From the NCBI GenBank assembly GCA_945869355.1, contig CAMBPA010000077.1, positions 1-6,625 on the forward strand: a stretch of DNA of 6,625 nucleotides. Reading direction: 5' to 3'. Below are positions 1-6,228 of this stretch, in pieces. A program made the translations under genes and the position numbers. Source of the stretch: Bordetella parapertussis (GTDB taxonomy: Bacteria; Pseudomonadota; Gammaproteobacteria; Burkholderiales; Burkholderiaceae_B). Position 1 is the first letter of the stretch. Each line of letters begins with the position of its first letter. Below the pieces are notes generated by a model that was not told the DNA's origin, did not search any database, and was given only the letters and a program-made list of their open reading frames with translations.

Positions 1-270
1 AAAGAGGGTCGCATGTTGCTCTCTGCAAAGACTGGGCCCGAAGTCGTGCAACCAGGACTAACGCCCTGGTTCAATATGCCTAAGCGCATGACACGCGACG
101 TCACGGTGGTCTTTGGGCATTGGTCAACCTTGGGCTTAACACTTAAGCCAGACCTGATCTCGCTAGACACGGGCTGTGTCTGGGGGGGGCAACTGAGTGC
201 AGTGAGATTGCAAGACCAGTTCGTCGTGCAAATTGCTTGCGATCAGAGCATTGATCCCTTGGCTGACTAA
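1..270 (+). CDS. apaH: Symmetrical bis(5'-nucleosyl)-tetraphosphatase ApaH, C-terminal part (5' end outside window)
   Basis: This is the last 89 codons of ApaH, a calcineurin-like metallophosphoesterase that hydrolyses diadenosine tetraphosphate symmetrically to two ADP in the cytoplasm. The frame is open from base 1, so the gene begins to the left of the window; the internal ATG at base 13 is not the start. Visible family marks, counted from the window edge, are a TPWF block near residue 21, the [11 protein letters not shown] block with the metal-site His at about residue 40, and the hallmark [17 protein letters not shown] near residues 50-66. The end of the protein is at the usual family position. 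An 8-G run (182-189) lies inside the DTGCVWGG motif, but the frame continues correctly through it. The TAA stop overlaps the stop of the convergent hydrolase gene, with no terminator between them. The identification is from family knowledge and is firm. Confidence 0.95.
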   Translation, partial: KEGRMLLSAKTGPEVVQPGLTPWFNMPKRMTRDVTVVFGHWSTLGLTLKPDLISLDTGCVWGGQLSAVRLQDQFVVQIACDQSIDPLAD

Positions 271-1106
271 GCGCTAAACCAGTCGATCAAAATTGGGTCG
301 ACGCGCGCGGCGTCCTCATAGTTCACCCAATGTCCGACATCAGGTAGGATCACGCCCCGACGATTCGCATGTCCCTCAATCATATGCGTCATCAGATACT
401 CAGGGGTGCAAGTGACGTCATGCTCCCCCCAGACGATTAAGGTCGGCCCGGTATACACATCGAGCGCAAGCCCAAGTAATCCCCGACCAGAAATCCCCCG
501 ACTGCGGAAGAGTGTATGGATGCAAGAATAAGTGTGAATCCCGATTGCGAAAGGATCCAGCTGCTCATCGGCATAGATCATATGCGCCCACAAATTGAAA
601 CGCATTGCCTCAAGCAACTCTTCATCCGTGAACGCACGTTTCCAGTTCACAAGCTTGCCACGCTCGCGCCTTGGTCCACCATGCCCTCCCGGCCCTAACA
701 ACGCTAGGCGCTTAACCGCCAAACCCTCGGCGGCCGCATTGGCGGACACAAGCCCTCCGAAAGAAAAACCAGCAAGATTAAAGGGGGTCGTGGGCCCTAA
801 CAGCGTTCGTATTGAGGCCGCAGTGACTTGAACCATGTTCTCAAAATCGTCAAAGTCAGGTGCGCTCGAGTCCCCGTAGCCTGCCAGATCGGCGATGTAG
901 AGCGTGAAATGTTTCGACAACGCATCGATATTGCGCGCCCAGTGCAACCAACTGCCATGTCCGCCATGGATAAGCAGCAACGGCTCACCTTGACCGAACT
1001 GACGCCACATCACTTGCTGCCCTGCTACATCGACCAAATGACGCTGGCACTTTTTTTCGTATTCAGCTATCCAGTCGAGGGTGAGCTGGTTGACCGGTGT
1101 TGTCAT
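267..1106 (-). CDS. Alpha/beta-fold hydrolase, specific substrate unknown
   Basis: A complete 279-residue alpha/beta hydrolase with all expected landmarks: oxyanion segment [11 protein letters not shown] (43-53), DLAGYGDS (73-80), nucleophile elbow GFSFGG with Ser115, the acid region WGEHD (Asp230), and PDVGHW with catalytic His259. Residues about 140-215 form the variable cap. There is no signal peptide, so it should be cytoplasmic. The ATG start has a GAGGA site (bases 1116-1120) nine bases upstream. Length is normal for this superfamily, which includes esterases, C-C bond hydrolases of aromatic meta-cleavage, and haloperoxidase-like enzymes; the sequence alone does not choose among them. 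The gene is divergent from a 4-oxalomesaconate hydratase-like gene across a palindrome-bearing gap. A shared role in breaking down an aromatic or ester compound is therefore plausible, but this is inference from context. It ends in a 4-base convergent overlap with apaH. Confidence 0.9.
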   Translation of the reverse strand: MTTPVNQLTLDWIAEYEKKCQRHLVDVAGQQVMWRQFGQGEPLLLIHGGHGSWLHWARNIDALSKHFTLYIADLAGYGDSSAPDFDDFENMVQVTAASIRTLLGPTTPFNLAGFSFGGLVSANAAAEGLAVKRLALLGPGGHGGPRRERGKLVNWKRAFTDEELLEAMRFNLWAHMIYADEQLDPFAIGIHTYSCIHTLFRSRGISGRGLLGLALDVYTGPTLIVWGEHDVTCTPEYLMTHMIEGHANRRGVILPDVGHWVNYEDAARVDPILIDWFSA

Positions 1107-1115
1107 CGCGGGAAA

Positions 1116-1120
1116 TCCTC
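1116..1120 (-). promoter_or_regulatory. Ribosome binding site of the alpha/beta hydrolase gene
   Basis: On the minus strand the sequence GAGGA stands nine bases before the ATG at 1106-1104. It supports this start for the hydrolase. Confidence 0.6.
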
Positions 1121-1125
1121 AAACA

Positions 1126-1162
1126 TTGCAATGCTATTTAAAGTTTGTAAATAGTATCGCAA
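1126..1162. promoter_or_regulatory. Palindromic candidate operator in the divergent promoter region
   Basis: Two 15-base arms, ttgcaatgctattta (1126-1140) and taaatagtatcgcaa (1148-1162), are inverted copies matching at 13 of 15 positions around a 7-base centre. The inner core reads ATTTA-N7-TAAAT, which fits the T-N11-A pattern of LysR-type regulator boxes. It lies 20 bases from the hydrolase start and 74 bases from the amidohydrolase start, where a regulator could control both genes. No regulator gene is in the window, so the protein that binds is unknown. A second, weaker 7-base inverted pair (1166-1172 with 1200-1206) lies between it and the amidohydrolase start. I see no near-consensus promoter; TTGTGT (1188-1193) and TAACTT (1211-1216), 17 bases apart, are only a weak candidate. 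Confidence 0.55.
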
Positions 1163-1225
1163 GGGCAACCGCTCAACAGCCGTGAAATTGTGTAAATTGG
1201 CGGTTGTGCCTAACTTCCTTTTAAC

Positions 1226-1230
1226 AAAGG
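1226..1230 (+). promoter_or_regulatory. Ribosome binding site of the amidohydrolase gene
   Basis: AAAGG lies six bases before the ATG at 1237, and supports that start together with the immediate family N-terminus MIIDCHGH. Confidence 0.55.
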
Positions 1231-1236
1231 TCAGCC

Positions 1237-2271
1237 ATGATTATCGACTGTCACGGTCATTTTACGACCGCCCCCGCTCAGGTCGCGAAATTTCGTACTG
1301 AGCAGATTGCCGCATTCCAACGCAGTGGCATAGCGCCACCCGCAGCGCCACCCGCTGTGACCGACGACGAGATCCGTGTAGGTATCGATCAAAATCAGTT
1401 ACGCATCATGCGCGAGCGCGGAATCGACATGACAATCTTCTCGCCCAAAGCGGTCGCAATGGACCACCACATGGGCAATGAGGACACCAACGTTGCTTGG
1501 GCCCGCTTTAATAACGAGCTGATTCACCGCGTGTGTAAGCTCTATCCCGATCACTTTGTTGGCGTATGCCAATTGCCGCAGGCCAGTGGTGTGGCGCCTG
1601 GCGCACGAGTCATCGCAGAGCTCGAGCGTTGCGTCAATGAATTTGGCTTCATTGGTGCCAACCTCAATCCGGATCCGACCGGCGGCCACTGGAGCGATCC
1701 GCCATTATGGGATAAAAAATGGTGGTATCCGCTCTATGAAAAAATGACTGAACTTGATGTGCCGGCCATGATCCACGTCAGCGGCTCGTGCAACCCGCAC
1801 TTCAACGCTGTCGCCACGCATTACATCAATGGTGACACGACTGCTTTTGTACAGTTCATGACCTCCGACATTTTTAAAGATTTCCCAACACTGAAATTCA
1901 TCATCCCACACGGCGGCGGCGCAGCGCCCTACCATTGGGGACGATACCGTGGAATCGCGCAAGACATGGGCTTGCCGCCACTTGAAGAGAAAGTACTCAA
2001 CAATGTATTTTTTGACACTTGCGTCTATCACCAGCCAGGTATCGATCTGTTGTTGCGCGTGCTACCCACTAAAAATATTTTGTTCGCGTCAGAGACTGTC
2101 GGAGCCGTGCAAGGCATCGATCCATTGACTAACTTCTACTACGACGACACGAAGCGCTACATTGATGCATCCCCGTCTGCCGACCTGCAGCAGAAGCAAC
2201 AAATGTTTGCGCGTAACGCCTTGGGTGTTTATCCTCGACTACGGGCACACCCTCGCTGCCAAAACTGTTGA
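1237..2271 (+). CDS. Amidohydrolase-2 family protein, 4-oxalomesaconate hydratase-like (LigJ/PmdE type)
   Basis: A 344-residue TIM-barrel amidohydrolase of the cluster containing 4-oxalomesaconate hydratase, which adds water to 4-oxalomesaconate to give 4-carboxy-4-hydroxy-2-oxoadipate in protocatechuate 4,5-cleavage. The expected zinc and catalytic residues are present: His6 and His8 in MIIDCHGH, His180 in PAMIHVSG, His225 in the HGGGAAPYHWGR block (225-236), and Glu286 in ILFASETVG. As I remember them, these match LigJ His6, His8, His178, His223 and Glu284 with a constant shift of two. Further marks are NPDP (144-147), WYPLYEK, FFDTCVY (258-264) and GIDP. Oddities are a perfect 12-base tandem duplication (1332-1355) giving APPA twice, and a tail RLRAHPRCQNC unlike the family. 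The last 43 bases overlap the convergent plsC gene. The family call is firm. The exact substrate is probable only, since no other pathway gene is visible. Confidence 0.85.
   Translation: MIIDCHGHFTTAPAQVAKFRTEQIAAFQRSGIAPPAAPPAVTDDEIRVGIDQNQLRIMRERGIDMTIFSPKAVAMDHHMGNEDTNVAWARFNNELIHRVCKLYPDHFVGVCQLPQASGVAPGARVIAELERCVNEFGFIGANLNPDPTGGHWSDPPLWDKKWWYPLYEKMTELDVPAMIHVSGSCNPHFNAVATHYINGDTTAFVQFMTSDIFKDFPTLKFIIPHGGGAAPYHWGRYRGIAQDMGLPPLEEKVLNNVFFDTCVYHQPGIDLLLRVLPTKNILFASETVGAVQGIDPLTNFYYDDTKRYIDASPSADLQQKQQMFARNALGVYPRLRAHPRCQNC
1332..1355 (+). repeat. 12-base perfect tandem duplication inside the amidohydrolase gene
   Basis: The unit agcgccacccgc occurs twice without a gap. It keeps the frame and encodes the APPAAPPA stretch (residues 33-40) in a loop region before the segment VTDDEI. 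It is probably a neutral slippage insertion. Confidence 0.8.
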
Positions 2272-3038
2272 CCGATAGGCTCTGACCCCGAGCTGCGCCT
2301 AGCTAATGCCTCATGGATCGCTTGGCGTGCCAGGCGCCCTAATTCGGCACGAGGCGGTGGCTCACCGTCCTCGGGCACCCAAATGGGTGGAAGGAATTCA
2401 ACCTCAACCATGAGCCCTGTTGCGCCCAGAACCCGCCTTAAATTTTGCAAGAGCGTTTCTTCGCCAACAAAAGCTGCAAAATCGCTGCGTTGCCCTTGAT
2501 AATAAAAAATCAACGCGACAGGCTGAATAGGCACGGCAGCCTTGCGTGCCGGTTCGAATAAGTTGGCATAGAACGGTAACAAATCGAATCCCGGAGAAGT
2601 TGTTCCTTCGGGGAATAGGCCGACGCTCTGGCCACGGGAAAACCGGCTTTGCATCGCACTGCCAATTTTATGCACGGCATGGCGCGAGGCGCGTTCAATG
2701 AAAATCGTATCGGCGCCCGCCACAAGCCAACCTAGGATCGGCCAACGACGAATCTCACTTTTAGCAATAAATATTGTTGGTCGCGTCGCATTCAAGAGGT
2801 AAATATCTAGCCACGAGACGTGATTGGATACGAGTAAGACCGCACCCTCAGCGATCGGGGTACCCCCGCCCACTATTTGAATTCCACTCAGACGCAACAG
2901 CACGCGAGACCACTGCCACTTTAACCAATCTCGTCCTCGCGCCCCGAGGAAAGGTTGAATGAGGATCAGCGCACAAAAGGCGACTAGTACCCAAAAAATG
3001 AGAGCGGCGAAACGACAAAAAAATCTCAGAAAACTCAA
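2229..3038 (-). CDS. plsC: 1-acyl-sn-glycerol-3-phosphate acyltransferase (PlsC family)
   Basis: A membrane-associated acyltransferase predicted to acylate lysophosphatidic acid to phosphatidic acid in phospholipid synthesis. I choose a TTG start at 3038, giving 269 residues. The TTG overlaps the pyrC' stop as TTGA and has GGGAG (3047-3051) eight bases upstream. The in-frame ATG at 3161 would add 41 basic, non-family residues and overlap pyrC' by 127 bases; a TTG at 3053 is another option. From the chosen start, a hydrophobic segment spans about residues 10-32. The HX4D block is NHVSWLD (His73, Asp78), block II is FIER (113-116), block III is FPEGTTSPG (142-150), and block IV is VPIQPVAL (169-176). 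All catalytic motifs are intact. The C-terminal 14 codons overlap the convergent amidohydrolase gene. It is the last visible gene of the minus-strand operon. The family is firm; acyl-donor specificity is not visible. Confidence 0.88.
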   Translation of the reverse strand: MSFLRFFCRFAALIFWVLVAFCALILIQPFLGARGRDWLKWQWSRVLLRLSGIQIVGGGTPIAEGAVLLVSNHVSWLDIYLLNATRPTIFIAKSEIRRWPILGWLVAGADTIFIERASRHAVHKIGSAMQSRFSRGQSVGLFPEGTTSPGFDLLPFYANLFEPARKAAVPIQPVALIFYYQGQRSDFAAFVGEETLLQNLRRVLGATGLMVEVEFLPPIWVPEDGEPPPRAELGRLARQAIHEALARRSSGSEPIGQQFWQRGCARSRG

Positions 3039-4333
3039 CCAACCAACTCCCAAGCGACCTGCCCGCGCACGATTGTTGCCTGCACGCGTCCTGGCAAGTC
3101 CATGTCCAAGAAGGGCGTGTGCTTGCTTTGACTCAACAGGCTCTGACGGCTCACTTTCCAAAAGGCGTTAGGGTCAACGATACACAAATCGGCGGGAGCA
3201 CCCACGCCAAGCTGCCCAGCCGAGGACACAGCGGGTGAGCATGCGCCTAAGACACGACCCGGACCGCTCGTCACACGTGCCAACGCATCAATAAGAGGCA
3301 CCTTCGCCTCTTGTGCCCACTTCAGTGTCAGGGACAAAAGAAGCTCAAGACCGGTCGAACCAGGCTCCGCTTCTGCAAAAGGTAGCATCTTGCCTTCGTC
3401 GTCAACCGGCGTGTGATCCGAACAGACGACATCAATCGTGCCATCGGCGAGCCCAGTACGAATTGCATCCCGATCACGCTGCCCACGCAAGGGCGGATCG
3501 AGCCGGAAGTTGCTGTCGTAATAACCAATATCGACATCGGTCAGATGTACATGATTCGCTGACACGTCGCAGGTAATGGCCAGACCTTCACGTTTGGCGG
3601 CACGCACAAGATCAATTCCTGCCGCCGAAGACAAGCGGCAGAGATGTAGACGAACACCCGTCGTCCGTTGCAAATCAAACAAGGTATTGAGTGCAATCGT
3701 TTCGGCTTGTTGTGGAATACCTGATAACCCGAGGCGCGACGCATAGGCCCCACTCGCCGCAACGCCCCCCTTGGATAGCCAGGGATCTTGCGCACGCAGC
3801 CACAACATGAAATCAAACGTACGCGCATACTGCATCGCGCGAAGCAATACTGTGGTGTCGAGCACAGGCGCATCTGCTTGCGAAAACGCGATACACCCTG
3901 CGTCAGTGAGCTCGGCCATCTCTGTCAGGGTCTCTCCCTTGAGGCCCACTGTCATCGCCCCGAGCGGATACAAATTCACCTGCGCGAGCTGTCTCGCGCG
4001 GTGTTTGAGCATTTCAACTAAGCCTGGCTCATCGAGCGTTGGGTCTGTGTCCGGCGGTAAGACGAGGCTTGTAATGCCACCAGCCAGTGCTGCCCGCATT
4101 TCACTCTCGAGGGTGCCACGATACTCAAAGCCAGGCTCGCGCAAGCGCGCAGCTAAATCCACAAGCCCAGGGACGACCAACTTTCCTGCGGCATCGATCA
4201 CACGATCTGCTTTAAAGCCAGTAGGTGTCTGACCAAACGCTAGAACTCTGCCATCCGCAATAAACACATCGGTCTGTTGGTCTACTTTATTGGCCGGATC
4301 AATGACACGACCATTTTTTATTTGAAGATTCAT
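3035..4333 (-). CDS. pyrC: Non-catalytic dihydroorotase homologue PyrC' (partner of aspartate transcarbamoylase)
   Basis: A 432-residue dihydroorotase-like protein that lacks the metal site. Active enzymes have DLHVHLREPG; here it is [10 protein letters not shown] (59-68), so both histidines are gone (Ala61, Arg63). The usual FSDDG is FSQAD (150-154), the next ligand His is Arg180 (LWLRAQD), and the HVS histidine is Arg233 (LCRLSS). Only the Asp of SDHTP (Asp306) remains. The fold motifs DPPLR (279-283) and SGPGRVLG are kept, so this is a conserved inactive paralogue, not a decaying gene. In pseudomonads and related bacteria such PyrC' chains assemble with PyrB into a dodecameric class A transcarbamoylase and are needed for its stability; the same role is inferred here. 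ATG overlaps the pyrB stop as ATGA, and the TGA stop overlaps the plsC start. A true dihydroorotase must be encoded elsewhere. Confidence 0.92.
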   Translation of the reverse strand: MNLQIKNGRVIDPANKVDQQTDVFIADGRVLAFGQTPTGFKADRVIDAAGKLVVPGLVDLAARLREPGFEYRGTLESEMRAALAGGITSLVLPPDTDPTLDEPGLVEMLKHRARQLAQVNLYPLGAMTVGLKGETLTEMAELTDAGCIAFSQADAPVLDTTVLLRAMQYARTFDFMLWLRAQDPWLSKGGVAASGAYASRLGLSGIPQQAETIALNTLFDLQRTTGVRLHLCRLSSAAGIDLVRAAKREGLAITCDVSANHVHLTDVDIGYYDSNFRLDPPLRGQRDRDAIRTGLADGTIDVVCSDHTPVDDEGKMLPFAEAEPGSTGLELLLSLTLKWAQEAKVPLIDALARVTSGPGRVLGACSPAVSSAGQLGVGAPADLCIVDPNAFWKVSRQSLLSQSKHTPFLDMDLPGRVQATIVRGQVAWELVG

Positions 4334-5223
4334 GCTGATGCCCCCGCGACGATACTCATAACAGCCATACGCACCGCAATCCCAAAGGTCACTTGATTCA
4401 AAATCACTGAGTGTGGACCATCGGCGACTGCGGAATCAATTTCTACGCCACGATTCATGGGGCCCGGATGCATCACAATACAGTCAGCTTTAGACAGCGC
4501 GAGTTTTTCTTGAGTCAGCCCATAGTGCTTGAAATATTCATGCGATGAGGGAAGTAAAGCAGCCCCCATCCGTTCATTTTGTAGTCGCAACATAATGATG
4601 ACATCTGCACCCTTGATGCCTTCGTTCATATCGGTGAACACGCGAACACCCATCTGATCCAGTCCCGAGGGCAACAAGGTCAAGGGCCCAACCGCACGCA
4701 CTTCCGCCACACCGAGGGTTGTGAGTGCATGAATATTCGAACGCGCGACGCGCGAATGCAGAATATCGCCCACCACCGCAACTGTTAAATTAGAAAAATC
4801 TTTTTTGAAATGTCTGATCGTGTACATATCAAGCAGACCTTGAGTCGGATGTGCATGGCGCCCGTCGCCTGCATTGATCACATGCACATGTGGCGCAACG
4901 TGTTGCGCGATCAAATATGGCGCTCCGCTTGCTTGGTGGCGCACCACAAACAAATCGGCCTGCATCGCCGACAAGTTTGCAATCGTATCGAGAAGGGTTT
5001 CACCCTTCGCTGCAGAAGAAACGTTGATATTTAAATTGAACACATCCGCCGACAGTCTTTTTGCCGCGATCTCAAACGTAGTCAGCGTACGCGTTGAGTT
5101 TTCAAAAAAAAGATTGAATACACTCTTGCCACGTAGCAGTGGTACTTTTTTAACATCACGCTCCGCAAGCGGCACAAAGTTCTGCGCGGTATCCAGGATA
5201 TGTGTCAGGATGTCGCGAGACAA
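4330..5223 (-). CDS. pyrB: Aspartate carbamoyltransferase PyrB, open part of a gene with an N-terminal amber codon
   Basis: Catalytic chain of aspartate transcarbamoylase (carbamoyl phosphate plus L-aspartate to N-carbamoyl-aspartate). The open part, from a TTG at 5223, has 297 residues; the natural gene would start at 5283 with 317 residues but contains TAG at codon 11. Counted from the TTG: carbamoyl-phosphate motif FFENSTRTL (39-47), Lys73 of the mobile loop, Arg95, [10 protein letters not shown] (119-128), [13 protein letters not shown] (150-162), LRLQNER (212-218) and HPGPMNRG (252-259). All are as expected except Leu47, where relatives have Arg (STRTR; the Escherichia coli Arg56 position). 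The TTG is an unconvincing start: GAAGG stands only one base away. The lost 20 residues include the first beta strand of the fold. The stop overlaps the pyrC' start. Identity is firm; whether the gene is functional is doubtful. Confidence 0.85.
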   Translation of the reverse strand: MSRDILTHILDTAQNFVPLAERDVKKVPLLRGKSVFNLFFENSTRTLTTFEIAAKRLSADVFNLNINVSSAAKGETLLDTIANLSAMQADLFVVRHQASGAPYLIAQHVAPHVHVINAGDGRHAHPTQGLLDMYTIRHFKKDFSNLTVAVVGDILHSRVARSNIHALTTLGVAEVRAVGPLTLLPSGLDQMGVRVFTDMNEGIKGADVIIMLRLQNERMGAALLPSSHEYFKHYGLTQEKLALSKADCIVMHPGPMNRGVEIDSAVADGPHSVILNQVTFGIAVRMAVMSIVAGASA

Positions 5224-5283
5224 ACCTTCGGTCGTTATGAGATGCGTCAGCTAACCATGTCGATTGAGTTGAGGATTGCGCAT
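5224..5283 (-). pseudogene. pyrB: N-terminal pyrB codons 1-20 separated from the rest by an in-frame TAG
   Basis: From the ATG at 5283-5281 the codons read MRNPQLNRHG, then TAG (5253-5251), then LTHLITTEG directly joined to SRDILTHIL of the open part. Betaproteobacterial PyrB proteins begin NPQLNRHGEL, so the amber codon sits where Glu is expected. The ATG shares one base with the pyrR stop (TGATG) and has a strong ribosome site, so this is clearly the native start. Other explanations are a base-calling or assembly error, a suppressor tRNA, or re-initiation at a non-ATG codon just downstream. Confidence 0.75.
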
Positions 5284-5825
5284 CAATGCTCCTTGGATTC
5301 AATAGTGAGGACAAACGCACCCGCCTGCGTTTGCGACAGCACAAAACTGGCAACAGGCGCCGGATCTATAAATCCACCGACCGCAACCGCCGCAATCGGC
5401 AATTCGCGTCCACCTCGGTCGATCAGCACGGCTAAGCGTATCGAGGCAGGTCGGCCATAATCAAACAGCTCATTCATGGCGGCTCGAATCGTCCTACCCG
5501 TATAGAGCACATCATCGACAAGAACCAAATGCTTACCTGCAACAGAAAAAGATATCTCTGAAGGCATCACCTGCGAATGCAGGCCGATCTTTTCGAAATC
5601 ATCACGATAAAAACTGATATCCAGCGTTCCCATCGGCTGAGCAAGCCCAAGATCTTTGTGAAGGCGTTGCGCAAGCCACGCACCACCAGAATGAATACCA
5701 ACCAAGTGCACGAGCTCAGGAGGTAGATGTTCGATTGCATGACGCACGGCGGCCAAGAGAGTGCCGTAAAGCGTTTCAGCGGCTGGCAAGGTGGCAGAAG
5801 TGTATGCTGGGGGTTTAGTGGCCAT
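5283..5825 (-). CDS. pyrR: PyrR, bifunctional pyr operon regulator / uracil phosphoribosyltransferase-like protein
   Basis: A 180-residue type I phosphoribosyltransferase of the PyrR family. The PRPP-binding signature VLVDDVLYTGRTIRAA is at residues 101-116, preceded by LVGIHSGGAWLAQRL (41-55) and followed by LAVLIDRGGRELPIAA (131-146). Length and motifs are complete and intact. In Bacillus PyrR binds pyr mRNA in response to uridine nucleotides and also has weak uracil phosphoribosyltransferase activity. In Gram-negative pyrR-pyrBC' clusters its regulatory role is less clear. I see no attenuator or anti-terminator hairpin in the 10-base gap before it or at the pyrR-pyrB joint, so any leader would be upstream of yqgE or elsewhere. 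GAGG (5834-5837) stands eight bases before the ATG and overlaps the ruvX stop. Its own stop overlaps the pyrB start by one base. Confidence 0.94.
   Translation of the reverse strand: MATKPPAYTSATLPAAETLYGTLLAAVRHAIEHLPPELVHLVGIHSGGAWLAQRLHKDLGLAQPMGTLDISFYRDDFEKIGLHSQVMPSEISFSVAGKHLVLVDDVLYTGRTIRAAMNELFDYGRPASIRLAVLIDRGGRELPIAAVAVGGFIDPAPVASFVLSQTQAGAFVLTIESKEH
5289..5294 (-). promoter_or_regulatory. Strong ribosome binding site of pyrB
   Basis: AAGGAG lies five bases before the ATG at 5283, inside the last codons of pyrR. It is the best Shine-Dalgarno site in the window. It decides that pyrB natively starts at 5283 and not at the downstream TTG. Confidence 0.75.
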
Positions 5826-5835
5826 TGGTCGAGCC

Positions 5836-6228
5836 TCAAGTCAGCGCATCAAAGTAGCGTTGGAGAATAATAGCCGCTGCGACGGCGTCATCAGGGGCAT
5901 TGCCGGTAATTTTCTGCGCCTCCATGCTCGAGCCTCGCTCATCGACGAGCGCAACAGGTAACTTGAAACGGCCCTCTAACTGGTGCGCAAAGCGTCTGCA
6001 GCGTGCGGTCGCCTCTTGATCAGAGCCATCCGTGTTCAGTGCCAGCCCGACCACTAGGCGTTCTGGCTGCCAAAGCTTTAGCAAGGCCTCGATCCGGGCA
6101 AAGCGAGCATCGCGCGTATCGGTCTCGATGATTTCGAGCGGCCTAGCCTGCCTGAGCAAAGAATTTCCGAGAGCAACGCCTAATTTCTTGACGCCGTAAT
6201 CAAAGGCGAGAAGCGTTTCCTCAGGCAT
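5836..6228 (-). CDS. ruvX: Holliday junction resolvase-like / pre-16S rRNA nuclease YqgF (RuvX)
   Basis: A 130-residue RNase H-fold protein of the YqgF/RuvX family, which is linked to maturation of the 16S rRNA 5' end and was earlier proposed as a Holliday-junction resolvase. The start at 6228 is chosen because the family N-terminus follows at once: LLAFDYGVKKLGVALG (6-21) with the first catalytic Asp10. The other marks are LVVGLALNTDGS (58-69), the LVDERGSSMEAQ block (94-105) with the acidic pair Asp96-Glu97, and DDAVAAAIILQRYFD (113-127) carrying the last acidic residues. An in-frame upstream extension to 6441 would lie inside yqgE and is not family-like. The ATG overlaps the yqgE stop by eight bases, as is common for this pair. 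All catalytic positions look intact. Confidence 0.93.
   Translation of the reverse strand: MPEETLLAFDYGVKKLGVALGNSLLRQARPLEIIETDTRDARFARIEALLKLWQPERLVVGLALNTDGSDQEATARCRRFAHQLEGRFKLPVALVDERGSSMEAQKITGNAPDDAVAAAIILQRYFDALT

Noticed and set aside
50..71. Seven-base inverted repeat aaccagg / cctggtt with an 8-base loop as a terminator or regulatory hairpin
   Set aside because: It lies inside the apaH coding sequence in a conserved protein region and has no T-run; chance is the simpler explanation.
182..189. Run of eight G as a frameshift site in apaH
   Set aside because: The frame before and after it matches the ApaH family (DTGCVWGG to the C-terminus), so no shift is present or needed.
267..1106. 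Assigning the hydrolase as a meta-cleavage product C-C hydrolase
   Set aside because: Only generic alpha/beta hydrolase motifs are visible; the neighbour suggests aromatic breakdown, but no substrate-specific residues can be read.
828..1154. 108-codon + strand open frame running through the hydrolase start and the divergent gap
   Set aside because: It is mostly antisense to the hydrolase, has no ribosome site or recognisable domain, and its end crosses the palindrome.
3039..3161. ATG at 3161 as the plsC start
   Set aside because: It would overlap pyrC' by 127 bases and add a basic segment with no family match; the TTG at 3038 has a better ribosome site and overlap.
3771..4232. 153-codon open frame on the + strand inside pyrC'
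   Set aside because: It lies wholly antisense to a well conserved gene, is Ser/Arg/Ala-rich, has no recognisable motif, and is typical of a complementary-strand shadow.
3035..4333. Active dihydroorotase assignment
   Set aside because: All metal-ligand histidines are replaced, which excludes ordinary dihydroorotase catalysis.
5251..5253. TAG in pyrB as a sign of amber reassignment in this organism
   Set aside because: The hydrolase gene ends with TAG (269-267) at the normal family length, and no other gene has an internal TAG, so a recoded genome is unlikely.
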